64,000 nt of DNA from Haematococcus lacustris (GCA_030144725.1 JASKMD010000003.1:19547710-19611709); one strand, 5' to 3'; shown: positions 1 to 10,914, counted from the first letter of the stretch. Notes: generated by a model from the letters alone, not told the origin. Made by a program: numbers and translations.

Positions 1-87
1 CTTGCAGGTTTGGCTGCTTCGTCGGGGTCTGGGAGAACTACTGGTGCATGGGGGGCGCAGTCACTTCCTAAGAGTAATCTTTTGTTG

Positions 88-165
88 TCAGCTGGGGTCG
101 AACCCATGACCTGCTGGCTGTGGGACCACCACTTACCAACCGAGCAACCAACCAACCGTACAGAT
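88..165 (-). repeat. tRNA-like sequence, probable tRNA-derived SINE or tRNA relic
   Basis: On the minus strand this stretch carries a B-box match, GGGTTCGACCCC (94-105), and an A-box-like TTGCTCGGTTGGTAAG (132-147). Their spacing and the GGTCATGGGTTCGA variable-loop/T-arm context are those of a tRNA. The acceptor and anticodon stems do not pair convincingly by eye, so it reads as a tRNA-derived repeat rather than a working tRNA. The rest of 1-386 shows no convincing gene. Confidence 0.45.
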
Positions 166-386
166 TGAGCCAGGGCTGAGGCAGGGTAGGGGGGGATGCG
201 GAGGAAGACTGCCAAGGGTTGAGGCGGGTTATGTACACACCTAACCACAATAACACCACTCAATAACGGGTCATGTACACAGCAAGGAGGAAGTTTGGTG
301 GGCGGCTGCATGCGCATAGGCCTGGACCATTTCGGCAGGGAAGCTAGTCACCAGGGGTGAGTGCTGCCTGCGCTGCCCATCTGCAG

Positions 387-536
387 GCCGTGGCTGAAGA
401 GCTAGAGTCGCTGCCGCCCCTGACTCCTGGACAAGCGTCCCTGGCTTGGCGCCAGGCAGCCCCCTGGGTGCCCCCCTGCCCCACTCCACCCTCATCCACG
501 CCCTCGTCAACGGCACCAAGACCAGCAGCCCCAACC

Positions 537-569
<33 letters not shown>

Positions 570-1891
570 CCGCCCACACCAACCCGAGCAGCAGCGGCAC
601 GGAAGGATGGCAGCAAGGTTGGTGGAGCGAGCAAGGTTGCAGGTCTCTGGCCTCAAGGGGCTACAGTCCTGCTCATGACTATGTAGGGGGCTGTCCTGCT
701 CATGGCTATGTAGGGGGTGCCTAGGTGGGCTGCCATGGGTGCTGCCAGGAGGTGCTGTCATGAGGTGCTGTCATGGGGTACTGCCTAGCTTTCAGTCCTG
801 CTGGTGGCTATGCAAGAGGCCTGTGGTGAAGGAAGGAAGGGCCTTAGTGTGCTGCCTAGGGGTGCTGCCTCACTACTGTAACTCCAACCATAGCTGCTGC
901 AGCACTGCCTGCTGTGCCTGGTCGCTGCCATGGTTTTTCATGCAGCAGGCCTGCAATGAAGACAATGGGTGGGGTGTGGCCCCCTGCTGCCCTGCTGCTG
1001 CTGCTGCCCTGCTGCTGTTGCTCCTGCAGCACCTGCTGTGCCCTGGCTGGTGCTGCAGGTTAGCTACAGCAGCAACCAGCTGGACCTGCTGGCCCTGGGA
1101 TTCACAGCTGTCAAGATTGTGTACGTGGCTGGAGGCCTGCCTTTTGCCGCCAGGCAAGCCTCCCCTCCTCCCCCTTCCCCCTCCTCCCCCCTCCCGTTCC
1201 TCCCTTCGCCCTACCCCATCCCCCTTCCTACGCCCTACCCCACTCCCCTTCCTCCTTTCCTTCCCCACCCCACCCACCCCACCCCACCCTCCCCCCTCCC
1301 GCTCCCCACCCTCCACCTTAAATGGTGTCCCGTCATCCTCTGCTGCATCCTCTGCTGCACAGGCTAGTAGCGCTCCTTTTCTACCCCACCCCACCCAGCC
1401 CCTCCCCTCCCGCTCCCTACCCTCCACCCTCATAGCTGTCCCCTCATCCTCCGCTGCACAGGCTAGTAGCGCTGCTGGAGCCTGCCCGCCAGGCCAGCGC
1501 TGAGGAGCTGCACACCACACTGATCCGCAACGAGGCCGCCTACTTTGGTTGTGTAGCGCAGCTGGTCAGCCAGCACCCCCCACCAGCCTATGGGCAGGAG
1601 GCAGCGGCCGCCTCAGGGACAGGGCAGCCCCCAGGCCCTCAACACACCACCCAGCCGCCACCTCTACCATCAACACCAACATGGCAGGGGCAGCAGCAGC
1701 AGCAGCAAGGGGAGCAGCAGCAGCAAGGGGAGCAGCAGCAGCAAGGGGAGCAGCAGCAGCAAGGGGAGCAAGGGGAGCAACGGGAGGGAGACCAGCAGCA
1801 AGGGGAGCAGCAGCAGCAAGGGGAGCAGCAGCAGCAAGGGGAGCAGCAGCAGCAAGGGGAGCAGCAGCAGCAAGGGGAGCAACGGGAGGGA

Positions 1892-1926
<35 letters not shown>

Positions 1927-4780
1927 CGGCTGTGCAGGGCGTCAGCAGGGAGTCACCAGTGGGCCAGGCCAGGGTGGCAGCCAGGCAGCAGGTGGCGTGA
2001 GGGAGGAGCTGGCGCCCTTGTGGCTGTGTGGGGACTCTCATTGCCTCTCAGGTGGGTGCTGCACACACTCTGGACAGGCCAGCGCCAGCCTGAACTCGTC
2101 AACACATCTTTGGCAGCCCACTGCAACAGCCCAACCCTAGCCTCCCAACCCTAGCCTGCTGCTCCTGCCACTGCTCCTGATCCCCCTGCTCCTGATGCCC
2201 CTGCTGCTGCTCCTGATGCCCCTGCTGCTGCTCCTGATGCCCCTGCTGCTGCTCCTGATGCCCCTGCTGCTGCTCCTGATGCCCCTGCTGCTGCTCCTGA
2301 TGCCCCTGCTGCTGCTACTGATGCCCCTGCTGCTGCTGCTGATGCCCCTGCTGCTGCTCCTGATGCCCCTGCTGCTGCGCCTGATGCCCCTGCTGCTGCT
2401 CCTGATGCCCCTGCTGCTGCTCCTGATGCCCCTGCTGCTGCTCCTGATGCCCCTGCTGCTGCTCCTGATGCCCCTGCTGCTGCTCCTGATGCCCCTGCTG
2501 CTGCTCCTGATGCCCCTGCTGCTGCTCCTGATGCCCCTGCTGCTGCTCCTGATGCCCCTGCTGCTGCTCCTGATGCCCCTGCTGCTGCTCCTGATGCCCC
2601 TGCTGCTGCTCCTGATGCCCCTGCTGCTGCTCCTGATGCCCCTGCTGCTGCTCCTGATGCCCCTGCTGCTGCTCCTGATGCCCCTGCTGCTGCTCCTGAT
2701 GCCCCTGCTGCTGCTCCTGATGCCCCTGCTGCTGCTCCTGATGCCCCTGCTGCTGCTCCTGATGCCCCTGCTGCTGCTCCTGATGCCCCTGCTGCTGCTC
2801 CTGATGCCCCTGCTGCTGCTCCTGATGCCCCTGCTGCTGCTCCTGATGCCCCTGCTGCTGCTCCTGATGCCCCTGCTGCTGCTCCTGATGCCCCTGCTGC
2901 TGCTCCTGATGCCCCTGCTGCTGCTCCTGATGCCCCTGCTGCTGCTCCTGATGCCCCTGCTGCTGCTCCTGATGCCCCTGCTGCTGCTCCTGATGCCCCT
3001 GCTGCTGCTCCTGATGCCCCTGCTGCTGCTCCTGATGCCCCTGCTGCTGCTCCTGATGCCCCTGCTGCTGTTCCTGATGCCCCTGCTGCTGCTCCTGATG
3101 CCCCTGCTGCTGCTCCTGATGCCCCTGCTGCTGCTCCTGATGCCCCTGCTGCTGCTCCTGATGCCCCTGCTGCTGCTCCTGATGCCCCTGCTGCTGCTCC
3201 TGATGCCCCTGCTGCTGCCCCGGATGCCCCTGCTGCTGCTCCTGATGCCCCTGCTGCTGCTCCTGATGCCCCTGCTGCTGCTCCTGATGCCCCTGCTGCT
3301 GCTCCTGATGCCCCTGCTGCTGCTCCTGATGCCCCTGCTGCTGCTCCTGATGCCCCTGCTGCTGCTCCTGATGCCCCTGCTGCTGCTCCTGATGCCCCTG
3401 CTGCTGCTCCTGATGCCCCTGCTGCTGCTCCTGATGCCCCTGCTGCTGCTCCTGATGCCCCTGCTGCTGCTCCTGATGCCCCTGCTGCTGCTCCTGATGC
3501 CCCTGCTGCTGCTCCTGATGCCCCTGCTGCTGCTCCTGATGCCCCTGCTGCTGCCCCGGATGCTCCTGCTGCCCTGCTGCTGCAGCTGCTTGGCACTGGG
3601 TGACCCTGCGAGGCCAATGCAGGCTGCTGGCCCCATTGCTGGTCACAGGATGCAAGGTGGGTGGGAGGGTGGGGCAGGGCAGGGCAGGCTGGATGGGCTG
3701 GGCAGCTTGGGTGGGAGGTGAAGGGGGTTGTGTGGGGCAGGGCGGGGCAGGGAGCTGGGGGGGCAGGGGGCCGTTAGGTAAAGGAAGGTAGGGCAGTGGG
3801 GGCTTGTGCAAAGAATAAGGCTAGGTGGTGTGGGGCAGGGGCAACCGCTATGGTGGTGCTGTGTCAGGTGCGACGTTGCCTGGCCTTACTTGCATGCAGA
3901 TCTGGCACCTGCGCCCTGCCAGCAGTTTCTATCCCAAAGCCCAGTTCTGGGCCAGCATCAATGCTCTGCCCCGCGGAGCCCAGCTGGTGCTGGTGCTGGG
4001 GGAGATTGACTGCAGGGAGGGGCTGCTGCTAGCCGTGCAAAAGTGTAAGGTGTGTGGCGCACGAACTTGGGCCACGTGGTGCATGGTGCAGAGGGTGGCC
4101 CCTGTGCCTGCTAAGTTGAAAGCCTGGCACCTGCAAGCCTTCATGCTGTGCAGGCCTAGTGTGCCCGCTTCGCCTTGGCCCAGCACTCATCAATGTTGGA
4201 TTCAGGCTCATAGTGCTTTCTGGCAAATGATTGCATGCATCTGCAAGGGTGCACAACACTCAGCCTAGAGCTGCCTCCAGTTTCCACCATGGCTCCGCAG
4301 CAGTCACTCTAATGTTGCAGCACTCTAATGGAGCACACATCCATACCAGGTGTTAGAGCAGCTTGTCTGATGTGCTCATATTGTCATTGGCCTACCTCTT
4401 CCATTCCGATCATTATGTTGTTGTACTATTCGCAGTATGGCACTTTGGAAGAGGCTATGACCGCAACCATCGACATCTACATCGCGCTCCTGACGGACTT
4501 GATCGCATCCCGGGGGTTTGAGATTTTCGTCCACCCGGTTCCCGCGGTGCTGAACGAAACGCGTGCCGTTGTCCGGCCTTTCACTGCGATGCTTAAGCAA
4601 CGGGTAGAGGCTGCAGCGCACGCGAAGCCGGCGCTGAGCAGACTGCACTATCTGGATTTCGCGGACGCACTACTAACACCGGACGGTACAAAGCTTGACC
4701 CGGCGCTGGCGTTTGACGGCACACACTTGGCACCCTCGTATGTTCGGCACCTTGCACGAGAGCTGGCGCGTGTGACATGA
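387..4780 (+). CDS. SGNH/GDSL-hydrolase-like protein with polyQ linker (5' end missing)
   Basis: Predicted exons: 387-617, 1059-1153, 1462-2051, 3586-3656, 3900-4049, 4436-4780; phases agree at every junction and the gene ends in TGA. The 1154-1461 intron is GC-AG (AG|GCAAGC) and restores an Arg codon across the junction. The exon from 1462 encodes a helical stretch followed by (GEQQQQQ)-type repeats. The last two exons carry the conserved core: LVLVLGEIDCREGLLLAVQK, then FEIFVHPVPAVLNETR, and near the C-terminus FDGTHL. The last fits the catalytic Asp-x-x-His of the SGNH fold, and GEIDCR is a hallmark of an algal and bacterial SGNH-like family. The substrate is unknown; esterase or glycan-linked activity would be inference. 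The exon at 387 has two open frames, so its protein is less certain. No start codon is assigned; upstream exons may lie outside the window. Confidence 0.65.
1687..1925 (+). repeat. CAG-rich repeat coding for Gln/Gly/Glu
   Basis: Units of (CAG)3-5 CAAGGGGAG repeat inside the coding exon and, in the exon's frame, give Gln runs separated by Gly-Glu. It ends in an almost pure CAG run near 1903-1924. The exon frame is set by the flanking LLEPARQASAEEL segment. Confidence 0.85.
2163..3570 (+). repeat. 21-bp minisatellite (CCTGATGCCCCTGCTGCTGCT)n, about 66 copies
   Basis: A near-perfect 21-bp tandem array fills most of the intron between exons ending at 2051 and starting at 3586. Only scattered point variants are seen (for example near 2325, 2377, 3070 and 3220). 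The period is divisible by three and five of six frames are stop-free, which explains the long spurious ORFs here. The downstream exon begins at a CTGCTGCAG acceptor directly at the end of the array. Confidence 0.95.
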
Positions 4781-4992
4781 CACACACGTTTGGGGTTGGC
4801 CATGGCGGCGGGATGTTTATAAACTTGCAGAGGCTGCCAGTGCACGACAGCAGATCAACAAGCTTGATGTATGAGGAGACATGTACGAGAGTGCTTGCAC
4901 GGCTCCAGGTCGGCTGCTACTCCTTGCCTGAGGACATAAGGCAATAGTCATGGTTGGCCCGTCCTTTTGTGTGGCGGCCCTAAACGGCACCA

Positions 4993-4997
4993 TGTAA
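4993..4997 (+). promoter_or_regulatory. Putative poly(A) signal TGTAA
   Basis: TGTAA, the usual chlorophycean polyadenylation signal, lies about 210 bases after the stop codon of the SGNH-like gene. No other function is evident in 4781-5080. Confidence 0.5.
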
Positions 4998-5079
4998 GGT
5001 TCCTGCGCTAGCTTGACATGAGTTCCGCACCAGCCCGGTCAGCTGGATCAAAGCAAGCCCACCAGGCCTGAAGGCTGAA

Positions 5080-5266
5080 AGGTGAGGTGCAGAACCGCTT
5101 GTTGCGGTGAGCCTGGAGCCGGCGGTTCGAGGCGCCAGTGCGGGGCCTCATGTGGTGCCCTTGGCTGGTCCAGGCCACCCCTGGGGACCTTGGCAAATGG
5201 GTGGACAGGGACTGCAACGCAGACCTCAACCTCCAGCGGGCTGGGGAGAGCAACACTCAGCTGTGA
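5080..5266 (+). pseudogene. Fanzor/TnpB-like C-terminal relic (copy 1)
   Basis: The 3' part translates to KWVDRDCNADLNLQRAGES followed shortly by a stop at 5264-5266. The D-R-D-x-N-A-x-x-N string resembles the RuvC-III region after the zinc ribbon of OrfB/TnpB/Fanzor proteins. Just upstream, an alternate frame shows QCGASCGALG, which could be the zinc-ribbon cysteines displaced by a frameshift. No upstream nuclease domain is visible. Family assignment is by motif recognition only. Confidence 0.5.
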
Positions 5267-5479
5267 CACGCCCTGGGTAAAATTCAAATTATGACGAACG
5301 GAGCCCATAGGCCACGGATAGCAGTTGCGCCTGGTGCGTTGCAATCGTCCTTTTGCGCTGTATCCCGCTGATGGTTGTGCCTGACCTGAAGCCTGTTGCG
5401 CCCTCCACATTAAATGTGCTTGAGACGCAAGCTTGCTATTGGATGCTTGTAGTTGTAAGATCGTACGGGTCAGAATGCC

Positions 5480-5986
5480 TATCGCAGAACTGTGCAGCAT
5501 CACGTGACGGTCCAGTCGAGCGCGACGGTGGCGGGAGGTGCATCTGTAGTCCTAGTTATATCTAGTAAGTGGCGCAGCACCATTACAAGCGACATGCCCC
5601 ATGCCTCGACTGGCCAAAATTCGGTGTTCCTCTGACTAGCGCCACACACTAGCCAGGGCACCATCCGCGACCATTGTCACACACATGTGTCCGTAGGAAG
5701 CACATCTACACAATAGGTAAGGTTGCTGCAACATGCAAGTGAGGTGTGAGTGACAGCTTCACAGCAAGTCCATGGCACGCCCAGCCATGCCACAGCCATG
5801 GCAACTAATAAAATGGTATGCCTCTTAGCTTGTGGCCTGTTTGCACCCAAATGAAAGTACAGCCCAAGTTTCATGTGGCATTGACGATGCGTTCAACATA
5901 AACTTGGGTATGCTACCCCACAGTGTCATGTCCTCTCACTACCACCATGTGCCATCCTATTCGGCTGCAGGAAGGCATGCCAAGGT
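5480..5986 (+). repeat. Left terminal inverted repeat of the 3.7-kb element
   Basis: Reverse complement of 8691-9225. It includes TTTGCACCCAAATGAAAG, whose mirror copy is at about 8819-8836. Both arms contain matching open frames, which are shadows of the inverted repeat. Confidence 0.8.
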
Positions 5987-6020
5987 GTCTCTGTTGAGGT
6001 GTGTGATGGCAAGCATGGGT

Positions 6021-8754
6021 CTAGTTGGTGACAGGTGACATGTGCACCGCCAGAGCATCCAACCAATCAGCTATGTGCATGTTTCGCATTGGCTTCACGG
6101 TGGGCTGCCCATTGCCCACCACAGCCCACAACTCTTGCAGCTGGTTTTTCAGCAACTTTGAGGTGGTTGGTGGCAGCTTGTTGCCAGCTAGCTTGCAGCG
6201 GTACAAAGCTACTGCCTGCAGGTGCCTGCCCTTATCTGTAGCCTTGTCCGCTGCATACTGCTTTGCCTCCTCTTGCTGCATGGTGGCTGTTTGCCCACAG
6301 GCTTACCGTGCCTCTACAGATGCCAGGCTGATAGTGATGGACCCCACGCTCCTCTTGCAGACAACTGTGGAGGTGGCAGCACCGGCTGTGGGTGAGGGGG
6401 TGGCAGCGGCAGCTACGGGAGAGGGGTGGGCAGTGGCGATCGAGGGTGATGCTATGCCAAAGAAGGCTACAGCTGCAGCCTGCTTGTCCTCCTTGCGTTG
6501 ACTCACGTGCTTGTCCCTTGGTGACTGCATGGGCAATAGCCTCCGTGCCGCGGCCGTAAGTCCTGGCACTTGGGACGGACACCGCCAGTTGTTGTCCAGC
6601 AGCCATAACAGCAAAGGCGCCATGCAACGCTTTGGGCATTGCGTTGAAGGAGAGCCCAGTGTCGACCTTCATCTTTAAGGCTCTCATGAAGTGTTGCGGG
6701 TCAAACCAGCCTCTGGGCCCTGCTCCCTTGCGAGGCTCCTCTAGGTGCAGAAGCTGCCCCGGCTGTGACTGGGTAATGCTACCCGCTGCTGCCCTCGCCT
6801 TGTGACATCTACCACCCTTTCCCTGCCCTGCTGCCAGGAGTCCTGCTGTGCTTAGCAGCTGCCTCATGTGATGTGGGCTTTTCACATGCTTGACGGCAAG
6901 CTTGGCAATGGTTGCATGCTTGCTGGTTGGCATGATCACAGAGGTGGACCGCTGCCTTGTTAGCTGCAATCGCAGGTGGCGCACCTGCCGCCGCAATGCC
7001 TCTGCTGCCTCATCCACGTTTGCCTTCACCCGGGCTGGTAGAGGCGCTGAGGGTGGAGGAGGTGGCAGCGGCAGCGACGGATGCACCAGCAGTGGGGCAA
7101 AGTGAGGCTGCAGAGGGGGTGTCAGCTGCGGGTGTGGATGAAAGGATGGCAGCTGCAGCTGCGGGAGGAGGGGGAGGGGCTGCGGAGGGAGGGTGGGCAT
7201 ATGCGGGAAAGGGGGCGCTAGCGGGAGGGGTGGTGGATGTAGGAGGAGGGGTTGGAGGAGGGGTGGGGCTGATGCTTGGAGGAATTGAGTAGGGTGTTGG
7301 TTCGGTGCTGGGAGGTGGTGAAAGGCGGCCGGCAAGCGGACAGCCGGTAGGTAAGGAGGGCATGAGTCACGAGCCCATGTGTCTCTGAATTGCCGCAGCT
7401 GCCCGTTGACCGATAGAATGCTGCACGCACAACAAAGGGGGCATCTGACTTGAGTGCAAGTGAGAACTAGTGCATATAAGTGCATGTGAGCGATGGTTGA
7501 TGCTGATGTTGAGGTATCTTACCATGAAGCTTGGCGGTTTGAAGGTGACATAGGTTCCCTGGTAAGGCTGTGTGGCAGAGGAAGAAGGGTCCTGCATGAC
7601 GAGCAAGATTGAGGCAAGGTTGAGGGCTGAAGATGTTGTTTGTTGTACCTGTTCTCTACCTGCTGTCGTACAAGTATTTCATTGTATAGTATTGAGGAGC
7701 TTTGTAAGTACCAACCTGTCGCTCAGCTTTGGTGTCGCCCCCAGCCCAGCAAGGTGTAGGCTGTGCCGGATAGCGGCTACTTCCAACTCCAGGGAATAAT
7801 CATCCTTCTGATGCTGCAGCAATTGTGTCCTTGAAACCTGCGAGAAACACACAAAGATAGCATGCACCATGGGGCATGCACCCTGCACTAAGGATCTGCA
7901 ACAAGGAGGTCTACATGAACATGTGATGCAAACAAACATATGATGCATGGCCACTAACCTCCAGTGATTGTGTGGCAAGCCCCTCGTTGCGGCCGGAGAC
8001 CGGGCGTTGTGTGGCAGTTGCAGCCACCTGCGCCAGCCCAGCCCCCTGCCCTTGCAGCCCTGCCCCTCCCTGCCCCTCGCTGCTGCCACCTGCCAGGATG
8101 GTGGGAGGACGCCGGGCAGGACCTGCAGCCACATGCGCCAGCCCAGCCCCCTGCCCCTGCAGCCCTGCCCCTCCCTGCCCCTCGCTGCTGCCACCTGCCA
8201 GGATGGTGGGAGGACGCCGGGCAGGACCTGCAGCCACATGGGCCAGCCCAACCCCCTGCCCCTGCAGCCCTGCCCCTCCCTGCCCATCACCGCTACAAGC
8301 TGCTGGGAGGGTGGGTGGACACCGGCGCTGGCAACCCCTGCTGGTCATGCTCTTGGAAGAACGGTGGTGCTCCATTCGCAGCTTGGTGCCGTTTCTGACA
8401 AAGCTGTACACAGCCATAGTGAGCAATGAGGGCGAGGTCTTTGGCTTCACAAGCCGCTTTCAGCTGACTGTCCACAACATCGGCTGGCCCAATGGCATGC
8501 AACTTGTACTCGGGGGCACGAGTGAGGCTACCCTTAAGGCGCAAGGCTTCATGACGCAATCGCCATGCCACCTCCATCCCATCCTCCCCCTGGTACACAC
8601 CCACAGCTACCCATGCATAGAACACCCTGGTGACGTTGGGGCAAGTGCACTTGCAATAGAGCACGCATTTGCCCTGGTTTGGGTGCTGGAACCTTGGCAT
8701 GCCTTCCTGCAGCCGAATAGGATGGCACATGGTGGTAGTGAGAGGACATGACAC
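6021..8754 (-). CDS. Putative transposase/element protein of unrecognised family (multi-exon)
   Basis: The likely coding order from the right arm is as follows. A first exon near 8754-8293 contains CVLYCKCTCPNVTRVFYAW, a Cys cluster. A middle exon near 7840-7728 contains DDYSLELEVAAIRHSLHLAG. The main block at about 7430-6500 has a Pro/Ala-rich linker, then RRQVRHLRLQLTRQRSTS and GWFDPQHFMRALKMKVDTGL. A last exon near 6281-6021 contains HIADWLDALAVHMSPVTN before the stop. Charged helical segments and consistent splice-like boundaries support coding, but exact exons were not resolved. No DDE/D catalytic triad could be assigned. The coding region lies wholly inside the TIR pair, so a transposition role is inferred from context. 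Confidence 0.5.
8020..8290 (+). repeat. ~105-bp tandem repeat, about 2.5 copies
   Basis: A Pro/Cys-codon-rich unit beginning near CGCCAGCCCAGCCCC repeats at about 105-bp spacing inside the TIR element. It probably lies in an intron of the element gene. Confidence 0.8.
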
Positions 8755-9225
8755 TGTGGGGTAGCATACCCAAGTTTATGTTGAACGCATCGTCAATGCC
8801 ACATGAAACTTGGGCTGTACTTTCATTTGGGTGCAAACAGGCCACAAGCTAAGAGGCATACCATTTTATTAGTTGCCATGGCTGTGGCATGGCTGGGCGT
8901 GCCATGGGCTTGCTGTGAAGCTGTCACTCACACCTCACTTGCATGTTGCAATAACCTTACCTGTTGTGTAGATGTGCTTCCTACGGACACATGTGTGTGC
9001 CAACGGTCGCGGATGGAGCCCTGGCTAGTGCCTGGCGACAGTCAGAGAAACACCGAAATCTGGTCAGTCAATACATGGGGCATGTCGCGTTTATTAGTAT
9101 CACGCCACGTACTTGGGCCAACTAGGACTAGAGATGCACCTCCGTCTCCTGTTGCGCTCGACTGGACAGTCACGTGATTTTGCAACGCGTCGCTGGAACA
9201 ATTTGTGCGATGCCCAGTGATAGAG
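8691..9225 (-). repeat. Right terminal inverted repeat of the 3.7-kb element
   Basis: Mirror of 5480-5986. The inner edge is the sequence ACCTTGGCATGCCTTCC at 8690-8706. Identity falls off outside about 8995. The following 9226-9420 shows nothing recognisable. Confidence 0.8.
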
Positions 9226-9420
9226 ACCACTACTATAGGCTCATCCGCGGGGAAACATCTTCGCCCACCACCATCGCGGCCGTACTAGAGGCCAGCGACA
9301 CAGACACGGCTTGAGCTAGAGAGCGGGCTGGTGCAAACGCGATGTCCTGAGGTGGCCTGTGTGACCCAAACTGACCCATGCGAACATTTTATCAGGCGTG
9401 TCACAGCTGAGCAACACTCC

Positions 9421-9800
9421 GGCAAATTAAGGCCTGGCTGGCCTTGAAAACTTGAGAGTTCAGTTCTGAAACTTGGTATGTAGGCTGCTGTGACCTAGGG
9501 GAGTACAAGACTCTCTCGGGCCAAAGTGTGAAATGAGCCAGCGGTGACCCTCCGCAGGGTCAGAAATGCCTAGGAAGCGAGCCTAGCGGTGACCCTCCGC
9601 AGGGTCAGGCCTGACCCTGCGGAGAGTCACACTGACCCTGCGGAGGGTCACACTGACCCTGCGGAGAATATCTACTCAACTTATTGAAACCGCGATTACA
9701 GCTCAACCACTTCGAGTTAGAGGGAGTTATTGACGGCGATGGGTCGCCCTTGCGATGGGCTATCCGCGGTATACCTCAGCGGAAACTGCCGTCTCGGCCT
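9421..9800 (+). repeat. Dispersed repeat family, copy 1
   Basis: It begins GGCAAATTAAGGCCTGGCTG and continues through AACTTGGTATGTAGGCTGCT to GGGCTATCCGCGGTATACC. The first part recurs at 63940-64000 and at 42880-42960; the second part recurs in reverse at about 42990-43110. It has no coding potential and is probably a non-autonomous mobile element. Confidence 0.7.
9541..9668. repeat. Array of 18-bp palindromic units TGACCCTCCGCAGGGTCA
   Basis: Two units read TGACCCTCCGCAGGGTCA and three read in the opposite sense (TGACCCTGCGGAG...). They meet at an AGGCCT centre, so 9589-9630 forms a 42-bp inverted repeat with a single mismatch. It lies inside the dispersed repeat and could fold as a cruciform or bind a dimeric protein (inference). 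Confidence 0.8.
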
Positions 9801-9809
9801 TAATTACCC

Positions 9810-9956
9810 GGAGTGAAGTGGCGCCCACTGGAGCTGTGCAGGTGGCCACACCGAGGAAGACTTCCTGCCCAGGGCAAGGAGTACCCAGCACTGGGCTTCA
9901 AGAAGCTGGGAGACCGAGCACCCAAGGCCCCAGCCCAGCAGCCTGTAGCACAGTAG
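9810..9956 (+). pseudogene. Fanzor/TnpB-like C-terminal tail relic (copy 2)
   Basis: An open stretch reads VKWRPLELCRWPHRGR, then GKEYPALGFKKLGDRAPKAP and AQQPVAQ-stop. This WRPLELC...KEYPxLGxKxL tail is the same module as at 46486-46566, and partly at 10081. In algal genomes I recall it following the DRDCNAALN motif of Fanzor-like proteins (recall, not searched). It is 5'-truncated against the dispersed repeat. Confidence 0.5.
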
Positions 9957-10000
9957 CATGTGTGCACTAGGCAATGCTGAAGCTGTTGCTTACATCAGCT

Positions 10001-10155
10001 CATGTGGTGCCCTTCGCTAGGTCTGCCCTAGGTCTGCCCCCCCTTCGCTGCATCAGGCCACCCCAGGGGACAAAGGCAGATTGGTTCACAGGGACTGCAT
10101 CGCAGTTGAGGCCTCATGGCGCCCACTGGAGTCATGCTGTGGCCAGAGCTGCATC
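10001..10155 (+). pseudogene. Fanzor/TnpB-like relic (copy 3), internally deleted
   Basis: One frame reads VHRDCIAVEASWRPLESC, which is the VDRDCNA and SWRPLELC motifs joined by a deletion. The upstream CCACCCCAGGGGACAAAGG matches the CCACCCCTGGGGACCTTGG context of copy 1. No complete gene remains. From 10156 to 10850 only an unrecognised 177-codon open frame (10220-10753) is seen. Confidence 0.45.
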
Positions 10156-10914
10156 TTTGTGACAGCAACTTTGTTGTCACGACCGCAGCAGTCCACACCA
10201 AGCAAGCTGAGGCTAGGCATTGGCAAGCGTCGCACTGGTCAGGGTCCTCTACACTCTGTCAGGACTCGGGTCAGGAGTCCCCAACATGGGGTTGGTAATC
10301 TTCATGCAAATACTCGCTCAGCACTACACCGTTTTCGATAGCGTTTGTCACATTGGCACCGGCGAATTACTACGCGTCTACTGGCAAGCGGCGCGTCAAT
10401 CCTTGCAAGTGAGGCCATGCCGGCGCAAGCGATCGCGGACACACCTCAGCTGCTCACAACCGATTGTTCTAGTGGTATGTAGCGGCATCAGTGATAGAAC
10501 TGCGCTTGCTATCGAGCCAGAAGTACAATCAATGTTTAGCCCGCCAGGCTCACTCCGCAAGCCTTTCATTGGTGCAGGCGGTGTCGGAGGACCGTCGTTG
10601 GGCAAGTTGACACTCGACATTGCTGCGAGGTGCGAATGGAAAGAGGTCTCTCTAGCCAGCCACACAGAAAAAGGGACCCCCTTGCACAAGTCGGCATGTT
10701 GTGAGCTGACCACTATGACTTTCCAGACTTTCGAGTGTCAACATTGTTCCTAACTCAACGACACTGCTGTTGGAGAAGAAAGCACGTCATTTCATTGAGT
10801 AGGCTTGCGGGAACATACTTTGGCGTGACCTAACTTTGCCTTGCAGTGCTGACTAGCCCAACCGGACCACCCCCTGGCAGCCCCACCCCCTCCCAGCCCC
10901 AGCCCCACCCCCTC

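Larger units (their letters stand above)
5480..9225. mobile_element. 3.7-kb DNA transposon-like element with ~500-bp terminal inverted repeats
   Basis: The left arm (about 5480-5986) and right arm (about 8691-9225) are reverse complements. The inner ~300 bp are almost identical (5685-5986 versus 8691-8995); the outer ~200 bp are more diverged but still alignable through the CACGTGA motif near 5501 and 9172. The interior carries a minus-strand coding region whose first Met falls inside the right arm. No clear target-site duplication could be fixed by eye, so the exact ends are uncertain. The superfamily is not recognised. Confidence 0.75.

Noticed and set aside
2137..3811. Long ORFs of ~500 codons on both strands
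   Set aside because: They are translations of a 21-bp tandem repeat, overlap each other in five frames, and lie in an intron of a well-supported gene.
5677..5874. Conserved 65-codon ORF repeated at 8803
   Set aside because: Identity comes from the terminal inverted repeats, not from a conserved protein; splice and frame context do not support it.
9541..9668. CRISPR-like array
   Set aside because: Units are palindromic and irregularly spaced with no unique spacers; the context is a eukaryotic dispersed repeat.
10220..10753. 177-codon ORF
   Set aside because: No recognised motif, no repeat of the frame elsewhere, and it begins inside the relic zone; left unannotated as a gene.
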